Assembly: GCF_004342585.1 (NCBI RefSeq)
Contig: NZ_SLZQ01000001.1
Location: 310,001 to 374,000, forward strand
Source of the DNA: Paucimonas lemoignei
GTDB lineage: Bacteria; Pseudomonadota; Gammaproteobacteria; Burkholderiales; Burkholderiaceae_D
Direction of reading: 5' to 3'
DNA length: 64,000 nt
Below, piece by piece: positions 42,439 to 53,445 of the stretch. How positions within the stretch are numbered: position 1 is the first letter of the stretch; every line of letters starts with the position of its first letter. Position numbers and translations under genes: made by a program. Under the pieces are notes generated by a model that saw nothing but the letters and a program-made list of their open reading frames with translations, was not told where the DNA came from and ran no database searches.

Positions 42439-42987
42439 TCAGAATCGGCGTTGCGTATAGAAATTTGCCTGCCGCCGTGCTCGTCGCCTTCTTATCAGAT
42501 AGCGTACCGCCAGGAAGACAATGCCCAGCAACAAAAGAGCCCCATATGGATTGCCTTCCGGCTGTCGAGCCTGTGGAGCGGCATTCGATTGCTGATTGTT
42601 ATTACCGGTCTCGTCCGTCCAGTCGCCGCTGGCACCGCTACTCTGGGCCGCGTTATCTCGTGAGATCAAAGAGCCCAAGCCCATGCCTATCAATGCTCCG
42701 GTGAAGAAGCCGCCGAATCCGCTGTTGGCCTGCCTGCGAGGCGGCGGAGCTGGCACTGCCGGTTGCGCGGACTGAGGACTTGCTACGGGCGGAGCAGGCT
42801 GTCTTTGTTGGACCGGCGGTGCCGGTTGCTGGCGCTGCACTGGTGGCTGCGGCGCAGCGCGTTGCCGCATCATCTGCGAACTCCTGCCGAATGATCTGCC
42901 ACCTCCAATGCGCCTGGCGTAGGATTCCGGCACGAGAAGGGTCAGCGCCGCGAAAATCAAAAGGAATTTTGCAATGGAGGCTCGCAT
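42439..42987 (-). CDS. Pro/Gln-rich membrane protein resembling Tim44-like N-termini
   Basis: A 182-residue protein with a signal-like helix (to about residue 25, ESYARRIGGGRSFGRSS), a Pro/Gln-rich linker with repeated QPAPPVQ units, a glycine-rich helix (FFTGALIGMGLGSLISR) and a C-terminal helix (GALLLLGIVFLAVRYLIRRR). The RRIGGGRSFGRQS and GFGGFxxGxxxG parts are the N-terminal half of bacterial Tim44-like proteins; the C-terminal Tim44 domain is absent. Confidence 0.65.
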   Translation of the reverse strand: MRASIAKFLLIFAALTLLVPESYARRIGGGRSFGRSSQMMRQRAAPQPPVQRQQPAPPVQQRQPAPPVASPQSAQPAVPAPPPRRQANSGFGGFFTGALIGMGLGSLISRDNAAQSSGASGDWTDETGNNNQQSNAAPQARQPEGNPYGALLLLGIVFLAVRYLIRRRRARRQANFYTQRRF

Positions 42988-43254
42988 CACTTGAATCCTG
43001 TCTATTTATTCCTTGATGCATGACTTTGTCTATTTCTTGGAGAGGCACCCTCTAAAAACGTTCTGGAAAATATGCGTATGTTCAGCACTGAGAATGACGG
43101 GATCGAGTGGACGGCTAGCTGAGTCGAAGAAATGAGTGTAGCCGGCAAAGAGCAAGAAAATTCCGTTTCGCAACCAGCGGAAATCAAGCTTGATATTTGT
43201 TATATTTAATAACTTTTTGTCCGAATTTTTTTGCCAGCCAGAAGGGGGAATGCT

Positions 43255-44826
43255 GTGCGCCTAGCCGACTTCATTCTTGATCAACTTGATGCCATCCTTT
43301 CGGAATGGGAGGACTTCGCACGTACAATGAAGCCTGCGTCGCTCACCATGACAAGCAAGGAGCTGCGAAACCACGCTTCGATCATGCTCAAGATCATTGC
43401 AGAAGATCTTCGCACACCACAGACGCTGGATCAGCAATTATCCAAGTCGCGCGGAGACGGAACCCGGACAACAGAAACCGACGCCGGCGAGCAGCATGGC
43501 ATTGCCCGGCTGGAGTCCCGGTTCACGATAGAGCAGCTCGTTTCGGAGTATCGCGCTTTGCGTGCCAGCGTCCTGCGTCTTTGGGCGGAGTCGAACAAGT
43601 CACCTCGTGTGGCAGATATCGAAGACATCACCCGATTTAACGAATCAATCGATCACCTCCTCACCGCTTCGATAGTGAGCTTTGCGCAAGCAACAAGACG
43701 TGCGGCGGAATTGGAAAAGCAGCGCAAGGATGAATTTCTGGCGATGCTGGCGCATGAGTTGCGCAATCCGCTTTCCCCCATCAGCGCAGCCGCGAGCTTG
43801 TTAAAAGTCGCCAAAAACGACGTGGCAATGACGGTTAACGCCAGCAATATCATTGCGCGGCAGGTGTCGCATATGGCGACCCTGATCGACGACTTGCTGG
43901 ACGTGTCGCGCGTCACGCGCGGCATGGTGAATTTGAACATGGAACTGTTCGACATACGCCGGATTATTGATGCAGCCTTAGAACAGATAGAACCGCAAGT
44001 TCGGGCCAAGCGCCATCAGTTAACCGTCTCAAGCATTTCCGGGGACGCCATTGTACGGGGCGATATGAAGCGCCTGGTGCAAGTCTTTGCCAATCTCCTG
44101 GGGAATGCCGTCAAGTATACGCCGGAGGGAGGCCTTATCCATCTGAGACTGAAGCTGAACAAGGAACAGGTATTGGTGACGGTGGAGGACAATGGCATCG
44201 GCATGTCGCCTGAGTTCGTTCCGCACGTCTTTGACCTGTTTGCGCAGGCCGAACGCACATCGGACCGCTCCGCGGGCGGCCTGGGCTTGGGGCTGGCACT
44301 GGTAAAAAGCCTGGTGGAGCAGCACGAAGGAGAAGTCAGCTGCGTAAGTGGGGGCGTAGGTAAAGGCAGCCAATTTACCGTGTGCCTTCCGCGCCAGTCT
44401 GGGCATGAAAATCAGCTTGAACGGCGCAGCATGCCGCGCGAACAGGTTGCCGCCGGCAAGGCGTTGAAGATCCTGGTGGTGGACGACAATATCGATGCCG
44501 CGCAGTCGCTCAGCCTGCTGTTGTCATCATCCGGGCATCAGGTCTTAACCGAGCATCAGGCATGGCCTGCACTAGAGGCGGCGAGAACGGAGAAGCCTGA
44601 CGTATGCATTTTGGATATCGGCTTACCCGACATGGATGGTACCGAACTGGCGCGGCAGCTGCGTGCATTTCCGGAGACCGCCAAAACCTTTCTCATTGCG
44701 TTGACCGGGTATGGTCAGCCCCAAGATCGTGAGGATGCGCTGAAGGCAGGTTTCAATCACCATATCACCAAGCCGGTCAATTTCGCCAACCTTTTGAGTT
44801 TGCTTGCTTCCGTTCCTTCGGCATGA
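43255..44826 (+). CDS. Soluble hybrid histidine kinase with RsbRD-like N-terminal domain
   Basis: A 523-residue protein from a GTG at 43255 with GGGGGA upstream; earlier TTG at 43231 is less likely. The N-terminal 150 residues (LADFILDQLDAILSEWEDFA, HGIARLESRFTIEQLVSEYR) resemble the RsbRD N-terminal sensor domain. A HisKA domain (LAMLAHELRNPLSPISAAAS), HATPase (NLLGNAVKYTPEGG, GGLGLGLALVKSLVEQHEG) and receiver (VVDDNIDAAQS, ILDIGLPDMDG, ITKPVN) follow. No membrane helix is present, so it senses a cytoplasmic signal. No cognate regulator is adjacent. Confidence 0.88.
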   Translation: MRLADFILDQLDAILSEWEDFARTMKPASLTMTSKELRNHASIMLKIIAEDLRTPQTLDQQLSKSRGDGTRTTETDAGEQHGIARLESRFTIEQLVSEYRALRASVLRLWAESNKSPRVADIEDITRFNESIDHLLTASIVSFAQATRRAAELEKQRKDEFLAMLAHELRNPLSPISAAASLLKVAKNDVAMTVNASNIIARQVSHMATLIDDLLDVSRVTRGMVNLNMELFDIRRIIDAALEQIEPQVRAKRHQLTVSSISGDAIVRGDMKRLVQVFANLLGNAVKYTPEGGLIHLRLKLNKEQVLVTVEDNGIGMSPEFVPHVFDLFAQAERTSDRSAGGLGLGLALVKSLVEQHEGEVSCVSGGVGKGSQFTVCLPRQSGHENQLERRSMPREQVAAGKALKILVVDDNIDAAQSLSLLLSSSGHQVLTEHQAWPALEAARTEKPDVCILDIGLPDMDGTELARQLRAFPETAKTFLIALTGYGQPQDREDALKAGFNHHITKPVNFANLLSLLASVPSA

Positions 44827-44974
44827 TTGATAGCTGGTGCCGATCATCGTGAAACTCGCTTTATTTCAGGTTCAATCGAATCCCCAATTTGTCGCGCCGG
44901 GATTTCAATATGTAACATTTTCTCTCAACTGATTTTGGCAGAGGTACCATGCTGCTTTAAGCTCGCGGTACGTC

Positions 44975-45142
44975 ATGAAAAAATCAGCATCTCTCTCCAT
45001 CCTCGTTGCAATAGTGTTATCGGGATGTGGCGCGCTAGCGGCGCCATGCCGAGTGACCAGCGCCGCGATCAAGATCATTCCGGTGGTAGGTCATGCCGCG
45101 GCACTTCCTACGGATGCGTGCGCGGCAGTCATCGATCCTTGA
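44975..45142 (+). CDS. DUF6726-type small lipoprotein
   Basis: A 55-residue protein read directly from the sequence. A basic signal (MKKSASLSILVAIVLSGC) ends in a lipobox LSGC with Cys18. The mature part LAAPCRVTSAAIKIIPVVGH, then ending DACAAVIDP, matches the DUF6726 family of tiny betaproteobacterial lipoproteins as I know it. It lies between the hybrid kinase and the convergent hydrolase gene. Function unknown. Confidence 0.75.
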   Translation: MKKSASLSILVAIVLSGCGALAAPCRVTSAAIKIIPVVGHAAALPTDACAAVIDP

Positions 45143-45198
45143 AATGAAATTTATGCAGCGTCGCGAAAGAGATGGCGCGGTGCCGGCCAGTCACTTTC

Positions 45199-46032
45199 TC
45201 AGCTGGCGAACTCGATGAAATGGTTCACGAAAGTTTCGGGATTCTCGAACTGCGGACTGTGACCGGCATTCGGGTACAGCTTGAGAACAGAATCCGATAT
45301 GTTCGCGTGGACGTATTCGGCCACTCGGGTTCCGTAAAAGCGGCTCGCGTCGCCGTATATGAGCAGCGTCGGCACGCTGATGGCCGGCAGAACATCGCGG
45401 TAATCGTTGGTGGAGAGGCTCTGCCAGGCAACGATCCAGGGTTCCGCCGCAAACGTCCGGAAGGCTTGGCGCCGCGCCTCGAGCATGGCTGCGACCGCCG
45501 GATTGTCGGTGATTCCGTCCCGGCTACGCTTGATCAGCTTGTCGATCGCCGTATCGGCGAAGTTGCGGCGCAAATCGGCGATGAAGGCCTCATTGTCTTC
45601 TTCCGTATAGCGGCCATACAGCCCCAGGTTCCAGTCAGCGGAGGTGAGCAGCCTGGGCGACTGGTCGATGATGCAAAGCCTGGACAAACGCTGGTCGCCG
45701 AATTGCCGGATATATTCCCATGACGTGAGGCCGCCCATCGAATGTCCCATGAGAACAGGGCGCTCCAGCTCGAAAGCATCCAGCAAGTTCTGCACGTCGC
45801 GCGCCATGCGTTCAAGCGTCGCATTCGTCGCGGCAGCCTGGTAGGGGCGGGCTTCCCAAACGTAGCAGGTGAATCGCTCCTGCAGGCGCTTCAATATCGT
45901 TTGCCAGTCTTGCCAGCGGCCGGTCCACCCGTGCAGGATGACCAGGGCCGGGCCGCTTCCTGCTATGTGCAGCGGAATGCGCATGCCATCGTCTGCAATA
46001 AAGTGCTCAGGCGTGCCAGCATTTCTTGTCAA
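45199..46032 (-). CDS. Alpha/beta hydrolase
   Basis: A 277-residue hydrolase: oxyanion region ILHGWTGRWQDW near residue 33, nucleophile elbow GHSMGG near residue 95, catalytic Asp in LLIYGDASRF and His in AGHSPQFENPE. The start is a TTG with a strong AAGGAG 6 bases upstream. The substrate is unknown. Confidence 0.87.
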   Translation of the reverse strand: MTRNAGTPEHFIADDGMRIPLHIAGSGPALVILHGWTGRWQDWQTILKRLQERFTCYVWEARPYQAAATNATLERMARDVQNLLDAFELERPVLMGHSMGGLTSWEYIRQFGDQRLSRLCIIDQSPRLLTSADWNLGLYGRYTEEDNEAFIADLRRNFADTAIDKLIKRSRDGITDNPAVAAMLEARRQAFRTFAAEPWIVAWQSLSTNDYRDVLPAISVPTLLIYGDASRFYGTRVAEYVHANISDSVLKLYPNAGHSPQFENPETFVNHFIEFAS

Positions 46033-46335
46033 TTCGATCTCCTTCAGGTTTCTTCATGAACGGCATCATGGCATTGCTATAGCGCCGGAATCAAGCCGTT
46101 TTATTTGCAGGCCGTATCGGTGTTTGCGAGTCTGCGCTTGGCCGATAAAATTTTGTCATGTGTTGGTTGTACATAGCCGTCTGGCAAAAACACATTCGCT
46201 CATCTATGAAGCCGCGCAAGCTTTCCTCGACTAGGCGAAACTCAACGCCTTGAATCTTCTCAGTCGAACTGACTGCATCGCAGCGATCGCGCCGGCAAAG
46301 CGCGTATTTGCCTATATTTAAGCCGGAAAGTTTCT
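46033..46335. promoter_or_regulatory. Upstream region of the act-cta respiratory operon
   Basis: About 300 bases between the divergent hydrolase gene and actA. It must contain the promoter for the long respiratory operon. I saw no FNR-like or 19-bp element here. Confidence 0.5.
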
Positions 46336-46986
46336 ATGGCTCAGGCATTCAGTCGGCAAGCCGTACTACTGATTAAACTAGGCACCATCGCCATCTCCAT
46401 TTTTTGGGTCGCGGCAGTTTTGCTGTGGCGATGGGCAATCTCCCCTGCAGGAGGTGTCAATGACGCTATCGCACAGCCGATCCGCTTCAGCCACAAGCAC
46501 CATGTCGGCGACGACGGTCTTGATTGTAGGTATTGCCACACGTCGGTCGAGAAGGCGGCGTTTGCCGGCATGCCCTCCACGCAGATTTGCCTGAGCTGTC
46601 ATTCGCAATTGTTTCTGGATTCACCTGCGCTCGCTCCCTTGCACGATAGCGCGGGCACGAACAGGCCGATTCATTGGAACAGGGTGCATGACCTGCCGGA
46701 CTTTGTGTATTTCGACCACAGTATCCATGTCAATAAAGGCGTTGCCTGTGTCGAGTGCCACAGTCGCGTGGACCAGATGCCATTGACACGGCGAACCGCT
46801 TCGCTCGAGATGCAATGGTGCCTGAATTGCCATCGCAGCACCCGGCAGCATATTCGCCCGTTCAGCGAGGTATTCCTGATGCAGGACCAGAAACCGCTTT
46901 CACGCGAAGAGATCAGGCAACTCTCAGGCATCTATCAATTGCAAAGCGAGCGCCGCCTGACGGATTGCTCTACCTGCCACCGCTGA
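46336..46986 (+). CDS. actA: Alternative complex III pentahaem cytochrome c (ActA)
   Basis: A 216-residue periplasmic cytochrome with one N-terminal membrane anchor (LLIKLGTIAISIFWVAAVLL). Five CxxCH haem-binding motifs begin at Cys64, Cys85, Cys138, Cys162 and Cys211. Five haems and the N-terminal anchor fit ActA, the electron-transfer subunit of alternative complex III, a quinol:cytochrome c oxidoreductase unrelated to bc1. First gene of a 13-gene run ending at the SDR. GGAAAG precedes the ATG. Confidence 0.93.
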   Translation: MAQAFSRQAVLLIKLGTIAISIFWVAAVLLWRWAISPAGGVNDAIAQPIRFSHKHHVGDDGLDCRYCHTSVEKAAFAGMPSTQICLSCHSQLFLDSPALAPLHDSAGTNRPIHWNRVHDLPDFVYFDHSIHVNKGVACVECHSRVDQMPLTRRTASLEMQWCLNCHRSTRQHIRPFSEVFLMQDQKPLSREEIRQLSGIYQLQSERRLTDCSTCHR

Positions 46987-46990
46987 TGCC

Positions 46991-49843
46991 ATGGATAAGA
47001 AGCGGACGATTCCCCTGATTCCGGAAGATCATGGCACGCACCTTCCCGGACGACGTGCTTTTTTGAAAGTGATGGCGGCGTCGGCTGCGCTGGCGAGCGC
47101 AGCTTGCAAAGGCCCGCCGCTGGAGCAGATCGTCCCTTATGTCAACATGCCGGAATTGCTCACGCCGGGGCAGCCGACGTTTTATGCCACGGCTTTCATG
47201 CGGCGTGGCAGGGCGCATGGCGTACTTGTCGAAAGCAATATGGGAAGACCGACCAAGGTCGAAGGCAATCCTCATCATCCCGCCAGTCTCGGGGCGACCG
47301 ATGTGTTTGCCCAAGCGTCTGTCCTGCAGCTATGGGACCCGGACCGTTCCCAAACCGTGTTTGAAGGCGAATCGCTATCGACATGGGAGGCGTTTCAACA
47401 TGTTCTGGCGCAAGAGCGCGCCGGATGGGAGCGTAACGGTGGCGAAGGCTTGCGCATCCTGACTGGTTCCGTCACTTCGCCGACCCTGATTGCGCAATTG
47501 AGTGCGCTCCTGCGGCGATATCCGAAGGCTGCATGGCATGTTTACGAACCGCTGCATGATGATCGTGCCATTTTGGCGTCACGCCAGGCTTTTGGAAAAA
47601 TAGTCGAGCCCCTGTATCGCTTCGATCGCGCACAGGTTGTCGTCAGCTTCGATGCCGATGTGTTCGGCGACTGGCCGGGAAGCATCCCCTATGCGCGCGC
47701 CTTCATGCGCAACCGGACGGCCCGGCAGGCCGCATTCTCCAGCAGGGTGTATGCCATCGAGACGACGCCGACTTTGACCGGCGCAGTGGGCGACGAACGG
47801 CTCGCCTTGCCGCCGGCCGATATCGAGCGCCTCGTCTGGCGGGTTGCCGCCGCGCTTGGCGTACCCGGCATGGGCCCTGCATCGGCAGAAATCGAAAAAT
47901 GGGCCCAGGTCCTGGCAAGACAACTGGATACGCATCGTGGCCGTTCGCTCATTGTCGCAGGCGGCACGCTGTCACCGGAGACCCGGACGCTCGTGCATTT
48001 GCTGAACGCTCGCCTGGGTAACGTCGGCAATACCGTGTCGTACATCGATGCCGTTGATAGTCCGGCTGAGCCACATGTCGAATCGATTTCGGCGCTGGTG
48101 CGGGATATCCATGATGCGAAGGTACGCAGCCTGATTCTCCTCGATACCAATCCAGTCTATAGCGCGCCGGCGGACCTCGCATTCGGCAAGGCTTTGTCCC
48201 GAGTGCCGTTTTCCGTGCACCTTGGCTTATATCGCGACGAGACCGGCCGTGCCGCCACGTGGCATTTGCCGCAAACACATTGCTATGAGCACTGGAGCGA
48301 TGGTCGTGCCTTTGATGGCACGGCAAGCATCGTCCAGCCGATCATCGCCCCGCTGTATCAGGGGCGTTCGTTGCATGAAGTCGTGGAATTGCTAGCCGGT
48401 CAAAGCCGCTCCGGCTATAGCCTGGTGCGCGGCTACTGGCAGGACAGACAGGGCAAGCTGGGCAATGCCAATTTCGAGCAATTCTGGCAGACCGCTTTGC
48501 GTACCGGCGTTGCTGAACGGAGTTTTTCCCCTTTGCGTGTGCGAGTTCCCGCTATGCCGCCTTTGCCTGTCCTGGTTGACGGTACGACCTTGCAGGCGGT
48601 GCTGGTTGCGGATGCGTCGGTTGGCGATGGCGCGTTTGCAAACAATGGCTGGCTACAGGAATTGCCGCGGCCCTTTACCAAGCTAACCTGGGACAATGCC
48701 GCGCTGATCGGCTCGGCGACCGCGAAAGCGTTGAAAGTGGAGACCGGCGACGTGGTGCGCTTGCGTGCTCCCGGGCAGCCGCAACTGCAAATCGAGGCGC
48801 CGGTCTGGGTGCTTCCCGGACAGGCTGACCTGGTCGTCACGCTACCGGCGGGCTACGGACGCCGTGCCGCCGGTAGCGTGGGCGATGGCGTCGGATTCGA
48901 CGCCTATATGCTGCTGACCACTGCCGCTGCAAACCAGACGTTTTCTTTATTGATCGAAAAAACAGGGCGGCGACACGAGTTCGCCACGACGCAAGGGCAC
49001 GCGACGATGGAAGGCCGAGATATCGTGCGCTGGGCGACGCTTGCGGCATACAGGCAAAATCCGCGCTTCGCGACCGATGTCGAGCGCGAGCGCACGCCCG
49101 AGGTTTCGCTGTATCCCGAATGGACCTACGACCGCTACAAATGGGGCATGGCCATCGATTTGAATGCCTGCATCGGCTGCAATGCCTGCACGATTGCCTG
49201 CCAGGCTGAAAACAATATACCCGTGGTCGGCAAGGATGAAGTGATGCGCGGGCGGGAAATGCACTGGATCCGGGTCGACCGCTATTACATCGAATCATCC
49301 GGCAAGCAGCGTACCGTTTTTCAACCCGTGCCTTGCATGCATTGCGAGAAAGCTCCGTGCGAAGAAGTCTGCCCGGTCGGCGCGACAGTCCACGACAGCG
49401 AAGGCTTGAATGTGCAAGTCTATAACCGTTGCGTCGGCACGCGCTTTTGCTCCAACAACTGTCCTTACAAGGTAAGGCGTTTCAACTTTCTGCAGTTTTC
49501 CAATCAGAAGGTGGAGAGCCTGAAGGCGGCGCAAAACCCCGAGGTGACGGTACGCATGCGCGGCGTCATGGAGAAGTGCACCTATTGCCTGCAGCGCATC
49601 ACGCGCGCCAGGCTCGAAGCGGAAAAGCTGAGGCGTCCCCTGCGCGACGGCGAAGTGGTGACGGCCTGCCAGGCGGTGTGTCCGACCGAAGCCATCGTAT
49701 TCGGCGACTTGAACGATCCGGACAGCCGCGTCAATCATGCCAAGGCATCGCCTCTGAATTACAGCTTGCTTGCCGATTTGAACACGCGGCCGCGTACCAC
49801 CTATGCGGCGCGCATATTCAATCCGGACCGGGAGTTGGAGTGA
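46991..49843 (+). CDS. actB: Alternative complex III molybdopterin-like/Fe-S subunit (ActB)
   Basis: A 950-residue periplasmic protein. A twin-arginine motif RRAFLK at 21-26 and a helix ending in AACKG give a Tat export signal. Residues about 60-700 form a molybdopterin-oxidoreductase-like domain; in this family it has lost the cofactor. From Cys727 a ferredoxin-like domain carries four cysteine clusters ([38 protein letters not shown]). It receives electrons from quinol and passes them to ActA. It overlaps actC by 4 bases. Confidence 0.93.
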   Translation: MDKKRTIPLIPEDHGTHLPGRRAFLKVMAASAALASAACKGPPLEQIVPYVNMPELLTPGQPTFYATAFMRRGRAHGVLVESNMGRPTKVEGNPHHPASLGATDVFAQASVLQLWDPDRSQTVFEGESLSTWEAFQHVLAQERAGWERNGGEGLRILTGSVTSPTLIAQLSALLRRYPKAAWHVYEPLHDDRAILASRQAFGKIVEPLYRFDRAQVVVSFDADVFGDWPGSIPYARAFMRNRTARQAAFSSRVYAIETTPTLTGAVGDERLALPPADIERLVWRVAAALGVPGMGPASAEIEKWAQVLARQLDTHRGRSLIVAGGTLSPETRTLVHLLNARLGNVGNTVSYIDAVDSPAEPHVESISALVRDIHDAKVRSLILLDTNPVYSAPADLAFGKALSRVPFSVHLGLYRDETGRAATWHLPQTHCYEHWSDGRAFDGTASIVQPIIAPLYQGRSLHEVVELLAGQSRSGYSLVRGYWQDRQGKLGNANFEQFWQTALRTGVAERSFSPLRVRVPAMPPLPVLVDGTTLQAVLVADASVGDGAFANNGWLQELPRPFTKLTWDNAALIGSATAKALKVETGDVVRLRAPGQPQLQIEAPVWVLPGQADLVVTLPAGYGRRAAGSVGDGVGFDAYMLLTTAAANQTFSLLIEKTGRRHEFATTQGHATMEGRDIVRWATLAAYRQNPRFATDVERERTPEVSLYPEWTYDRYKWGMAIDLNACIGCNACTIACQAENNIPVVGKDEVMRGREMHWIRVDRYYIESSGKQRTVFQPVPCMHCEKAPCEEVCPVGATVHDSEGLNVQVYNRCVGTRFCSNNCPYKVRRFNFLQFSNQKVESLKAAQNPEVTVRMRGVMEKCTYCLQRITRARLEAEKLRRPLRDGEVVTACQAVCPTEAIVFGDLNDPDSRVNHAKASPLNYSLLADLNTRPRTTYAARIFNPDRELE

Positions 49844-51234
49844 ACACGCCACGCAATCCGCCGCCGCCTCCTGTTTCCAAGGATATCGGTGTCCTGCGCG
49901 CCGGCTGGAGCTATGCCAGCGTGTCGGACAAGATCGCGGATTCGGTTCTTGCCCGGCCCGTACGGTGGCCGTGGCTGACGGCGTTTCTGTTCACCTTCGC
50001 CGGAGTCCTGGTGTTCATAGGTGCGACCGCGTACCTGTTTACGAAAGGCGTGGGCATCTGGGGCGTAAACATTCCCGTTGCCTGGGGATTCGCCATCGGT
50101 AATTTCGTGTGGTGGATCGGGATCGGTCATGCCGGCACATTCATTTCCGCGATCCTGCTCTTGCTGCGGCAGAAGTGGAGGACGTCGATCAATCGCTTCG
50201 CCGAGGCGATGACCTTGTTCGCGGCAGGCATCGCCGGGATTTTTCCGATCCTGCATCTGGGGCGCCCCTGGTTTTTTTACTGGCTGGTTCCTTATCCGGA
50301 TGTGATGAATGTCTGGCCGCAGTGGCGCAGCCCGCTGGTGTGGGACTTCTTTGCCATCAGCACCTACCTGCTGGTATCTCTCATGTTCTGGTATGTCGGC
50401 CTGATACCGGATCTGGCGACCTTGCGCGACCGCGCCGGCGTGGCACCGGCCAGGCGAACCAGTCAGTTCATTTACGGCTTGCTGGCGCTCGGCTGGCGCG
50501 GCGAGGCGCGGCACTGGGCGCGCTACGAGACTGCCTATCTGCTTCTGGCCGGCCTGGCGACGCCGCTTGTGGTCTCCGTGCATACGGTGGTGTCCTTCGA
50601 TTTCGCGGTCGGCAATACGCCTGGATACCACTCGACCATCTTCCCGCCGTATTTCGTCGCCGGCGCCTTGTTTTCCGGCTTCGCCATGGTATTGACGCTT
50701 GCCATTCCGCTGCGCCATTTCTACGGCTTGCAGGACTTCATCACGCCGCGCCATCTTGCTAATGCCGCCAAGGTATTGCTGGCAACCAGCCTGATGGTGG
50801 CGTACGGCTATGCGGCGGAAATCTTCACCGCCTTTTACAGCGGCGATGAATTCGAGCGCTACATGACGGTCAATCGCTGGGTCGGTCCTTATGCGCCGCT
50901 GTATTGGTTCATGCTTGCCTGTAATGTGCTCACGCCGCAATTATTGTGGTGGCGGGCCGTGCGTCACAGGGTCTGGCTATTGTTTGTGATTAGCCTGGTC
51001 GTCAATCTCGGCATGTGGATGGAACGCTTTCTCATCGTCGTGACCAGCCTGCATCGCGATTTCCTGCCTTCCGCCTGGGGCATGTTCTATCCGAGCGTGT
51101 GGGACGTGCTCCATCTGCTGACATCGATCGCGCTGTTCGTGTGGCTGTTCCTGCTGTTCGTGCGGGTTCTGCCGGCGATCTCGATTGCGGAAATGCGCAA
51201 GCTCGTGCGTGAAAGCGCGGGAGAAAGCCCATGA
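49840..51234 (+). CDS. actC: Alternative complex III NrfD-like membrane subunit (ActC)
   Basis: A 464-residue membrane protein from the GTG at 49840 that overlaps the actB stop; GGAG lies 5 bases before it. About ten helices and NrfD/PsrC features ([30 protein letters not shown]-like [20 protein letters not shown]) mark it as the quinol-binding subunit of alternative complex III. Confidence 0.92.
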   Translation: MNTPRNPPPPPVSKDIGVLRAGWSYASVSDKIADSVLARPVRWPWLTAFLFTFAGVLVFIGATAYLFTKGVGIWGVNIPVAWGFAIGNFVWWIGIGHAGTFISAILLLLRQKWRTSINRFAEAMTLFAAGIAGIFPILHLGRPWFFYWLVPYPDVMNVWPQWRSPLVWDFFAISTYLLVSLMFWYVGLIPDLATLRDRAGVAPARRTSQFIYGLLALGWRGEARHWARYETAYLLLAGLATPLVVSVHTVVSFDFAVGNTPGYHSTIFPPYFVAGALFSGFAMVLTLAIPLRHFYGLQDFITPRHLANAAKVLLATSLMVAYGYAAEIFTAFYSGDEFERYMTVNRWVGPYAPLYWFMLACNVLTPQLLWWRAVRHRVWLLFVISLVVNLGMWMERFLIVVTSLHRDFLPSAWGMFYPSVWDVLHLLTSIALFVWLFLLFVRVLPAISIAEMRKLVRESAGESP

Positions 51235-51758
51235 GCGCACATGGCATGCTGTTCGAGTTCAGCACGGCGGACGATTTGATAGCCGCCGCCAGGCGCGCAC
51301 GCCAGGCCGGCTACCTGCATGCCGAAGCCTACTCGCCGTTTCCGGTGGAGGGTCTGGCCGATGCGCTGGGTTTTTCACGCAACCGCGTGCCGCTGGCGAC
51401 TTTGTTGGGCGGCATTGTCGGCGGCGCCGCAACGTATTTCCTGCAATGGTATACGGCGGTGCACGATTATCCCGTCAATGTCGGCGGACGGCCCTTGCAT
51501 AGCTGGCCCTCCTTCATCCCGGCGACATTCGAGATTACCGTGCTGGGGGCCGCGATTGCCGCTGTCATCAGCATGCTGAAGATGAATGGCTTGCCGCGCC
51601 TGCGGCATCCCTTGTTCGAAGTGCCGGAATTCGATCTGGCTACACGCAATCGCTTTTTTCTCTTCCTGCCGGCTGCTGACGGTGTGTACGACGCTGACCA
51701 CGCCCGGCGCATCATGAGTGATTTGTCGCCATTGCTGGTACGCGAGGTGTCGGCATGA
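51231..51758 (+). CDS. actD: Alternative complex III subunit ActD (DUF3341)
   Basis: A 175-residue protein with two membrane helices ([20 protein letters not shown] and [20 protein letters not shown]) and soluble ends. The segment [20 protein letters not shown] is the DUF3341 signature. ActD packs on the membrane domain of alternative complex III. Overlaps both neighbours by 4 bases. Confidence 0.93.
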   Translation: MSAHGMLFEFSTADDLIAAARRARQAGYLHAEAYSPFPVEGLADALGFSRNRVPLATLLGGIVGGAATYFLQWYTAVHDYPVNVGGRPLHSWPSFIPATFEITVLGAAIAAVISMLKMNGLPRLRHPLFEVPEFDLATRNRFFLFLPAADGVYDADHARRIMSDLSPLLVREVSA

Positions 51759-52363
51759 AGGCAATTCTTTTTCTTGTCCTGCTCCTGGGCTTGTGCGCTT
51801 GTGAAAGGGCGATGCAAAACATGTATGACCAGCCGAAGTATAAGACGATGGGGAAGAGCGAATTGTTTGCCGACGGCGCATCGGCGCGCACGCCGCCGGC
51901 GGGCTCTGTTCCACAGTCTACGGGAGCATTCGCCGGCACGTCGAGCGGCCGCCTCGGCGAGGAAAACCTCCGGCGCGAAGCGGAGGCGGCCGATGCGCAG
52001 GCCATTCCTTATCCGGTCACGCAGCAATTGCTGGCGCGCGGACGCGAGCGCTACGGCATTTATTGCATGCCGTGTCACAGCCCGGTTGGCGACGGCGATG
52101 GCTGGATCACGCGGCGCGGCTTTCCGCATCCGCCTTCGTATCATATCGATCGGCTGCGCCAGGCTCCGGACAGGCATTTATTCGATGTGATCACCAACGG
52201 CTACGGCATCATGTATCCCTATGCGGATCGAGTCGACCCTTCCGATCGTTGGGCAATCGTCGCTTATATCCGTACGCTGCAGCTCAGCCAGAATGCCGTC
52301 GTGTCGACCTTGCCTGCCGATATGCAATCGCAATTGGCCGCGAGAAGAGGAGGGCAAAGATGA
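51755..52363 (+). CDS. actE: Alternative complex III monohaem cytochrome c lipoprotein (ActE)
   Basis: A 202-residue lipoprotein: signal peptide ending LGLCAC, then MYDQPKYKTMGKSELFADG (a conserved ActE start) and one haem motif CMPCH near residue 104, with axial methionine likely in NGYGIMYPYADRV. It carries electrons from ActA toward the terminal oxidase. Confidence 0.93.
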   Translation: MKAILFLVLLLGLCACERAMQNMYDQPKYKTMGKSELFADGASARTPPAGSVPQSTGAFAGTSSGRLGEENLRREAEAADAQAIPYPVTQQLLARGRERYGIYCMPCHSPVGDGDGWITRRGFPHPPSYHIDRLRQAPDRHLFDVITNGYGIMYPYADRVDPSDRWAIVAYIRTLQLSQNAVVSTLPADMQSQLAARRGGQR

Positions 52364-53445
52364 GTTTCAGATTACCTCGAAGCGCGGCTGTGCTGGTCCT
52401 GGTACTGCTGGCAGTTGCGGCGGCGACTTGGCTGCGCCCAGGCATGATGCTCGGCGCGTATCTGACTGTGTGGTGGCTGTGGATGGGAGTCATGCTGGGC
52501 GCGCTGGCCAATGTCTGGCTGCATAATCTGACCGGCGGCGCATGGGGCGAAGCCATCCGCCAGCCGCTCCTGCACTTGTCCAGCAAGGTCTGGATCGCGG
52601 CGCTGCTGTTTCTGCCCGTGTTGCTCGGCACGTATGAACTGTATCCCTGGGCCGCCCATGCCGGCGAACCATCCGGCTGGGCCGGGGAATTGTCCGCGCC
52701 CGCTTTCAAGCGCACCTGGCTGACGCCGACTTTCTTCTACGGCCGCAGCATTGCCTATCTTGCAGTCTGGTCCGGTCTTGCATACTTGAGCCGGCGCGCC
52801 GGCCTTGCCAGGTCCAAGCCGTTTTCTGCGCTGGCCTTGCTCGCATACGGCCTGACTTCAGGCCTTGCCGCGGTCGACTGGGTGATGTCGCTCATGCCGC
52901 TGTGGTACTCCAGCGTATTCGGCTGGCTGGTCAATGCCGGGCAAATGTTGGGCGGCATGGCTTTCGGCGTCGCCGTCGTCACGCGTTCGCGTACGCCGCC
53001 GTCGGTAAACGTGTCGCGCGACCTGGGCAACCTGCTGCTCATGTACATCATGCTGTGGGCATATCTCGCCTTTTCGGAATTCCTGATTATCTGGGCCGAA
53101 AACCTCCCGCATGAAATCGCATGGTATGTGGCGCGCCGGGACTTGCCCTGGCTCGCGGTCGCTTGGGCCCTTGCGCTGGGCATGTTCCTCATTCCGTTAT
53201 TGTTGCTGCTGTCCCGCGCGCTCAAGCAAACCCCGGTGGTATTGGGATGGATAGCCTCCGCCTTGCTGTTTATGCAATTCATCAATACCTGCTGGCTGGT
53301 TTTGCCGTCGCTGCCTATGGCGGCAATTCACTGGCTCTGGGCTTTGCCTCTCACCGCTGCGCCATTCGCTGTGCTCGCGGCGGCTTCATGGCGCGCCAGG
53401 AAATTGCCAGCGCATGACAATCGAGCGGGGTTGCATCATGCCTGA
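52360..53445 (+). CDS. actF: Alternative complex III membrane subunit (ActF)
   Basis: A 361-residue protein with about ten helices that begins with an ATGA overlap to actE. TVWWLWMGVMLGALANVWLHNLTGG-type start, AVDWVMSLMPLWYSSVFGWL and FLIIWAENLPHEIAWY are characteristic of ActF, the second, NrfD-related membrane subunit. Product overlaps the next small gene by 8 bases. Confidence 0.92.
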   Translation: MSFRLPRSAAVLVLVLLAVAAATWLRPGMMLGAYLTVWWLWMGVMLGALANVWLHNLTGGAWGEAIRQPLLHLSSKVWIAALLFLPVLLGTYELYPWAAHAGEPSGWAGELSAPAFKRTWLTPTFFYGRSIAYLAVWSGLAYLSRRAGLARSKPFSALALLAYGLTSGLAAVDWVMSLMPLWYSSVFGWLVNAGQMLGGMAFGVAVVTRSRTPPSVNVSRDLGNLLLMYIMLWAYLAFSEFLIIWAENLPHEIAWYVARRDLPWLAVAWALALGMFLIPLLLLLSRALKQTPVVLGWIASALLFMQFINTCWLVLPSLPMAAIHWLWALPLTAAPFAVLAAASWRARKLPAHDNRAGLHHA

